Source: Streptococcus oralis (GTDB lineage Bacteria; Bacillota; Bacilli; Lactobacillales; Streptococcaceae). From it: a stretch of DNA of 8,845 bases. Shown here piece by piece: positions 7,354-8,845 of the stretch. A program made the translations under genes and the position numbers. Below the pieces are notes generated by a model, which saw only the letters and a program-made list of their open reading frames with translations, had not been told where the DNA came from and made no database searches. Every line of letters begins with the position of its first letter. The first letter of the stretch is position 1. The stretch covers positions 1 to 8,845 of the forward strand of contig CALHBZ010000175.1 in NCBI GenBank assembly GCA_937930605.1. Reading direction: 5' to 3'.

Positions 7354-8064
7354 TTACTCTGCAATCAAGGTTTCCAAGCCGACCTTCATCATATCGGTGA
7401 AAGTGTTTTGGCGTTCTTCAGCTGTTGTGTCTTCATCTGGATTAACCAAGCTATCAGAAATGGTCATGATAGCAAGTGCATCAACGTGGTGTTGGGCAGC
7501 AAGATAATAAAGAGCTGCTGCTTCCATTTCCACAGCTTTAACTCCCCATTTACCAAGCTCGATGTTCTTTTCAAAATAGTTTGAGTAAAAGACATCTGAC
7601 GACAAAACGTTCCCAACGTGGGTTGTCATACCGTGTTCTTTTGCAATATGGTAGGCCTTATCTAGCAAATCAAAGCTAGCAATTTGTGGGAAATCGTACT
7701 GTGGCCAGTCGTTGCGGATGATGTTTGAGTTAGTCGCAGCTGCTTGTGCCAAGACCAATTCACGGACGTGAACATCTTGATTCAAAGAACCAGCAGTTCC
7801 CACACGAATCAATTTCTTCACACCGTAATCCACAATCAACTCACGGGCATAGATCGAAATGGATGGCATTCCCATCCCAGTTCCCATGACAGATACACGG
7901 TGACCCTTGTAAGTACCAGTGTAGCCAAACATGTTACGCACTTCGTTAAAACAAACAGCATCTTCAAGGAAGTTCTCCGCAATAAATTTCGCACGAAGAG
8001 GATCCCCCGGAAGAAGAATTTTATCAGCAATTTCACCCTGCTGAGCAGCAATATGGATAGACAT
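7354..8064 (-). CDS. deoD: Purine nucleoside phosphorylase, DeoD type (hexameric family)
   Basis: DeoD splits purine ribo- and deoxyribonucleosides, including adenosine in this family, with phosphate to give the free base and (deoxy)ribose-1-phosphate. The 236-residue protein carries the family residues in the E. coli positions: His4, PGDPLRAK at 19-26 with Gly20 and Arg24 for phosphate, Arg43, Arg87 in [16 protein letters not shown] at 178-185 for the ribose, and Ser203-Asp204 in TISDS, the general acid, with Arg218 nearby. The ATG at 8064-8062 agrees with the family start MSIHI, but no Shine-Dalgarno sequence is visible in the 40 bases upstream, unlike most other genes here; a TATCAT -10-like hexamer ends 5 bases before the ATG, so the mRNA may be leaderless. 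It follows punA after a 560-base structured repeat region. A degenerate copy of its last 20 or so codons lies at 6301-6373. Confidence 0.97.
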   Translation of the reverse strand: MSIHIAAQQGEIADKILLPGDPLRAKFIAENFLEDAVCFNEVRNMFGYTGTYKGHRVSVMGTGMGMPSISIYARELIVDYGVKKLIRVGTAGSLNQDVHVRELVLAQAAATNSNIIRNDWPQYDFPQIASFDLLDKAYHIAKEHGMTTHVGNVLSSDVFYSNYFEKNIELGKWGVKAVEMEAAALYYLAAQHHVDALAIMTISDSLVNPDEDTTAEERQNTFTDMMKVGLETLIAE

Positions 8065-8069
8065 AATTT

Positions 8070-8075
8070 ATGATA
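8070..8075 (-). promoter_or_regulatory. Candidate -10 element of deoD
   Basis: TATCAT on the minus strand (8075-8070) would place the transcript start at about 8063-8064, on the deoD start codon itself. The same hexamer in the same context recurs at 8500-8495 in the array. No good -35 is found 16-19 bases upstream (the best are AGTCGT or TCAGTC), so this is tentative. Confidence 0.35.
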
Positions 8076-8099
8076 CAAAGAGCGACAAGAAAACGACTG

Positions 8100-8152
8100 A
8101 AAATTAGGAATCTGACGAGAAATCCTGATTTCTCAATCAGATTATCTATTTT
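8100..8152. terminator. Module 1 terminator-like hairpin
   Basis: AATCTGA (8109-8115) pairs with TCAGATT (8137-8143); inside it GAGAAAT (8117-8123) pairs with ATTTCTC (8128-8134). The outer A-run (8100-8103) and TTTT (8149-8152) flank it, so the stem could extend with an internal loop formed by TAGG and ATCT. It could act on either strand; the plus-strand T-run is closer to the stem than the minus-strand one. Confidence 0.6.
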
Positions 8153-8167
8153 CCGAGTTTTCCGCTC

Positions 8168-8185
8168 GTGTTCAAATTAGAACAC
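8168..8185. repeat. Module 1 second hairpin
   Basis: GTGTTC and GAACAC form a perfect six-pair stem around a six-base loop, preceded by CCGCTC and followed by the CCTTTCT tract at 8195-8201. A near-identical copy is at 8577-8594. Confidence 0.6.
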
Positions 8186-8205
8186 CTTGCTCTACCTTTC
8201 TTTAT

Positions 8206-8234
8206 TGTATATTTAGGATAGCGACAGAGAACAA
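8206..8234 (-). promoter_or_regulatory. Promoter-like element in module 2, facing deoD
   Basis: On the minus strand TTGTTC (8234-8229) and TATACA (8211-8206) are 17 bases apart, just after the module 2 hairpin. A start would fall in or near the AGAAAGG tract (8201-8195). The -35 is poor. Confidence 0.35.
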
Positions 8235-8237
8235 AGT

Positions 8238-8289
8238 AAAAATAGGAAACTGACGAAGCATCGCAGATGTTAGACAGTTTATCTTTTTT
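8238..8289. terminator. Module 2 terminator-like hairpin
   Basis: AAACTG (8247-8252) pairs with CAGTTT (8275-8280); inner AGCATC (8257-8262) pairs with GATGTT (8266-8271) using one G-U. Six T residues (8284-8289) follow on the plus strand; on the minus strand the stem is followed by CCTATTTTT. The architecture is as in module 1 with a different stem sequence. Confidence 0.65.
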
Positions 8290-8304
8290 ACACAGTTCTC
8301 CGCC

Positions 8305-8326
8305 CGTATTCAGTTCAGCAAATACG
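8305..8326. repeat. Module 2 second hairpin
   Basis: CGTATT (8305-8310) pairs with AATACG (8321-8326) around a ten-base loop. It occupies the same place in its module as the GTGTTC/GAACAC hairpin but with different paired bases. Followed by CCTTTCT at 8337-8343. Confidence 0.55.
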
Positions 8327-8354
8327 GTTTACCCATCCTTTCTTTAATTTATAT

Positions 8355-8385
8355 TTGATATTTAGAAAGATACCAAACCCGTCAA
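8355..8385 (-). promoter_or_regulatory. Promoter-like element in module 3, facing deoD
   Basis: On the minus strand TTGACG (8385-8380) is a near-consensus -35, and TATCAA (8360-8355) lies 19 bases further. It has the same place in the module as the element at 8206-8234. The spacing is longer than ideal. Confidence 0.35.
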
Positions 8386-8396
8386 AAAGCAAAGGG

Positions 8397-8448
8397 AAAA
8401 TAGGAGTTGGGTGCAGTGAGCGATGCTCGCTAGACCAACTGTCTTTTT
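8397..8448. terminator. Module 3 terminator-like hairpin
   Basis: AGTTGG (8405-8410) pairs with CCAACT (8435-8440); inner AGCGA (8419-8423) pairs with TCGCT (8427-8431) around a TGC loop. TTTTT (8444-8448) follows on the plus strand and CCTATTTT follows on the minus strand. It is the most GC-rich of the three. Confidence 0.65.
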
Positions 8449-8494
8449 CTCACTGCTTTTAGGGTGGGTTCAATTCCTTTCTTTCTTAATTTTT

Positions 8495-8524
8495 ATGATA
8501 TAGAAGAGAACAGCTCAGGTTCAA
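8495..8524 (-). promoter_or_regulatory. Promoter-like element in module 4, facing deoD
   Basis: On the minus strand TTGAAC (8524-8519) and TATCAT (8500-8495) are 18 bases apart. The same -10 hexamer recurs immediately before deoD at 8075-8070. Confidence 0.35.
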
Positions 8525-8576
8525 TTCAAATCCGAACTCCCCTTCCTTTCTGAGTCTCTAGAAAAGCTTTCCGCTC

Positions 8577-8594
8577 GTGTTCAAATCAGAACAC
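8577..8594. repeat. Module 4 second hairpin
   Basis: GTGTTC (8577-8582) and GAACAC (8589-8594) around AAATCA, preceded by CCGCTC and followed by CCTTTCT at 8604-8610, just 14 bases from the punA stop. It is a copy of the 8168-8185 hairpin. This module lacks the large terminator hairpin. Confidence 0.6.
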
Positions 8595-8624
8595 TTCACC
8601 CTACCTTTCTATGGTAAGTATTCA

Positions 8625-8845
8625 TTACAATTCAGCAAGAATCGCTTTAAGCAAGCCTTTGAAGTCACCTTTGACACGTTCAGTCACTTCTACAACTTCT
8701 TCGTGATTGAGTTCTTCTTGGAAACCAGCAGCATGGTTAGTAATACATGAAATACCGAGAACTTTCAAGCCTGAGTGTGCTGCAACAATAACTTCAGGAA
8801 CAGTAGACATACCAACTGCATCTGCTCCCAATGTCTTATAGGCAC
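8625..8845 (-). CDS. punA: Purine nucleoside phosphorylase, trimeric PNP family, C-terminal part (runs off the right edge)
   Basis: The last 73 codons of a gene entering from the right edge encode the C-terminus of an inosine/guanosine phosphorylase of the trimeric (mammalian-like) PNP family, which works beside DeoD in purine salvage. Seen: the GADAVGMSTVPEVIVA stretch with the ribose-binding methionine, and SCITNHAAG, whose Asn corresponds to the base-binding residue of the family. The stop is TAA at 8627-8625. The start and phosphate-binding parts lie outside the window; a TTG at 8831 is internal, not a start, since the frame stays open to the edge with family-like sequence (AYKTL). A structured repeat array follows directly, beginning 14 bases past the stop. 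Confidence 0.95.
   Translation of the reverse strand, partial: AYKTLGADAVGMSTVPEVIVAAHSGLKVLGISCITNHAAGFQEELNHEEVVEVTERVKGDFKGLLKAILAEL

Larger units (their letters stand above)
8065..8624. repeat. Tandem array of structured ~140-bp modules between punA and deoD
   Basis: This 560-base stretch has no credible gene but is built of related modules. Each full module, read on the plus strand, has an A-rich run with TAGG, a variable stem-loop, ATCT/GTCT plus T-run, then CCG-rich bases, a second small hairpin, a CCTTTCT tract and an AT-rich tail. CCTTTCT occurs at 8195, 8337, 8476, 8545 and 8604, giving spacings of 142, 139, 69 and 59: three nearly full periods and a shortened copy pair next to punA. 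Approximate modules are 8065-8206, 8207-8350, 8351-8490 and 8491-8615. The region 8159-8201 matches 8568-8610 at 38 of 43 bases. It does not resemble the BOX core sequence I remember, lacks inverted termini or target duplications that I can see, and has no CiaR TTTAAG direct repeat. Function unknown; candidates are serial terminators, a small-RNA array, or an RNA regulator of deoD. Confidence 0.75.

Noticed and set aside
7354..8078. Open frames on either strand overlapping deoD (7744-8073 plus, 7836-8078 minus) and similar ones inside era, pavA and coaE
   Set aside because: They lie wholly or almost wholly inside strongly conserved genes in other frames, lack ribosome-binding sites and resemble no family.
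8146..8331. A 60-codon open frame on the minus strand across modules 1-2 (contains a CKKDKLSN-like stretch), of a kind that I think is sometimes annotated as a small hypothetical protein
   Set aside because: It has no ATG, GTG or TTG start near its beginning (only CTG), no ribosome-binding site, and runs through two hairpins of the repeat array; the conservation is better explained by RNA structure.
8065..8624. Cia-dependent small RNA (csRNA) array
   Set aside because: The anti-SD-like CCTTTCT tracts are reminiscent, but I found no TTTAAG-N5-TTTAAG CiaR-type repeats in the interval on either strand.
8065..8624. BOX/RUP element, CRISPR array or insertion sequence remnant
   Set aside because: The repeats are long (59-142 bp apart) and variable rather than short and identical; no BOX core sequence as I remember it, no transposase fragment and no terminal inverted repeats were seen.

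Overview
The window is chromosomal DNA of a low-GC Firmicute, almost certainly a mitis-group Streptococcus (S. mitis / S. oralis / S. pneumoniae relatives). I base this on close protein resemblance, recalled from memory, to pneumococcal PmrA, CoaE, Era, YbeY, PavA, DeoD and PunA, on the gene order ybeY-dgkA-era-mutM-coaE-pmrA-rpmG with pavA divergent, and on strong AAGGAG ribosome-binding sites with extended -10 promoters. No phage, insertion sequence, CRISPR array, tRNA or rRNA was seen.

Layout. Positions 1-4508 (minus strand) hold a tightly packed housekeeping operon read right to left: ybeY (rRNA maturation), dgkA (lipid kinase), era (30S assembly GTPase), mutM (8-oxoguanine repair), coaE (last step of CoA synthesis), pmrA (drug efflux) and the first 18 codons of rpmG (ribosomal protein L33). 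Several genes overlap, and pmrA and rpmG start at GTG codons whose ribosome-binding sites lie inside the upstream gene. Positions 4509-4612 hold back-to-back extended -10 promoters for ybeY (minus) and pavA (plus). pavA (4613-6268) encodes the NFACT/RqcH-type ribosome quality-control protein, also known as a fibronectin-binding virulence factor, and ends in a bidirectional terminator. Positions 6469-8845 (minus) hold a purine-nucleoside block: the end of punA, a 560-bp gene-free stretch, deoD, and a sirtuin.

How the genes work together. The first operon combines ribosome biogenesis (YbeY, Era, L33) with envelope lipid recycling, DNA repair, CoA synthesis and efflux. PavA, transcribed from the same intergenic region, is expected to act on stalled 50S subunits, so ribosome making and ribosome rescue share one control region. 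PunA and DeoD are the two complementary purine nucleoside phosphorylases of salvage; the sirtuin consumes NAD and lies downstream of them behind a terminator.

The least ordinary parts are: (a) the 560-bp punA-deoD interval, a tandem array of about 140-bp modules whose hairpins keep their shape while the paired bases change together, each with a promoter-like element and a CCTTTCT/AGAAAGG tract; (b) deoD, which has no visible Shine-Dalgarno sequence and may be leaderless; and (c) a degenerate second copy of the deoD 3' end at 6301-6373, so the sirtuin gene is bracketed by direct repeats of that end, suggesting an insertion or recombination scar.
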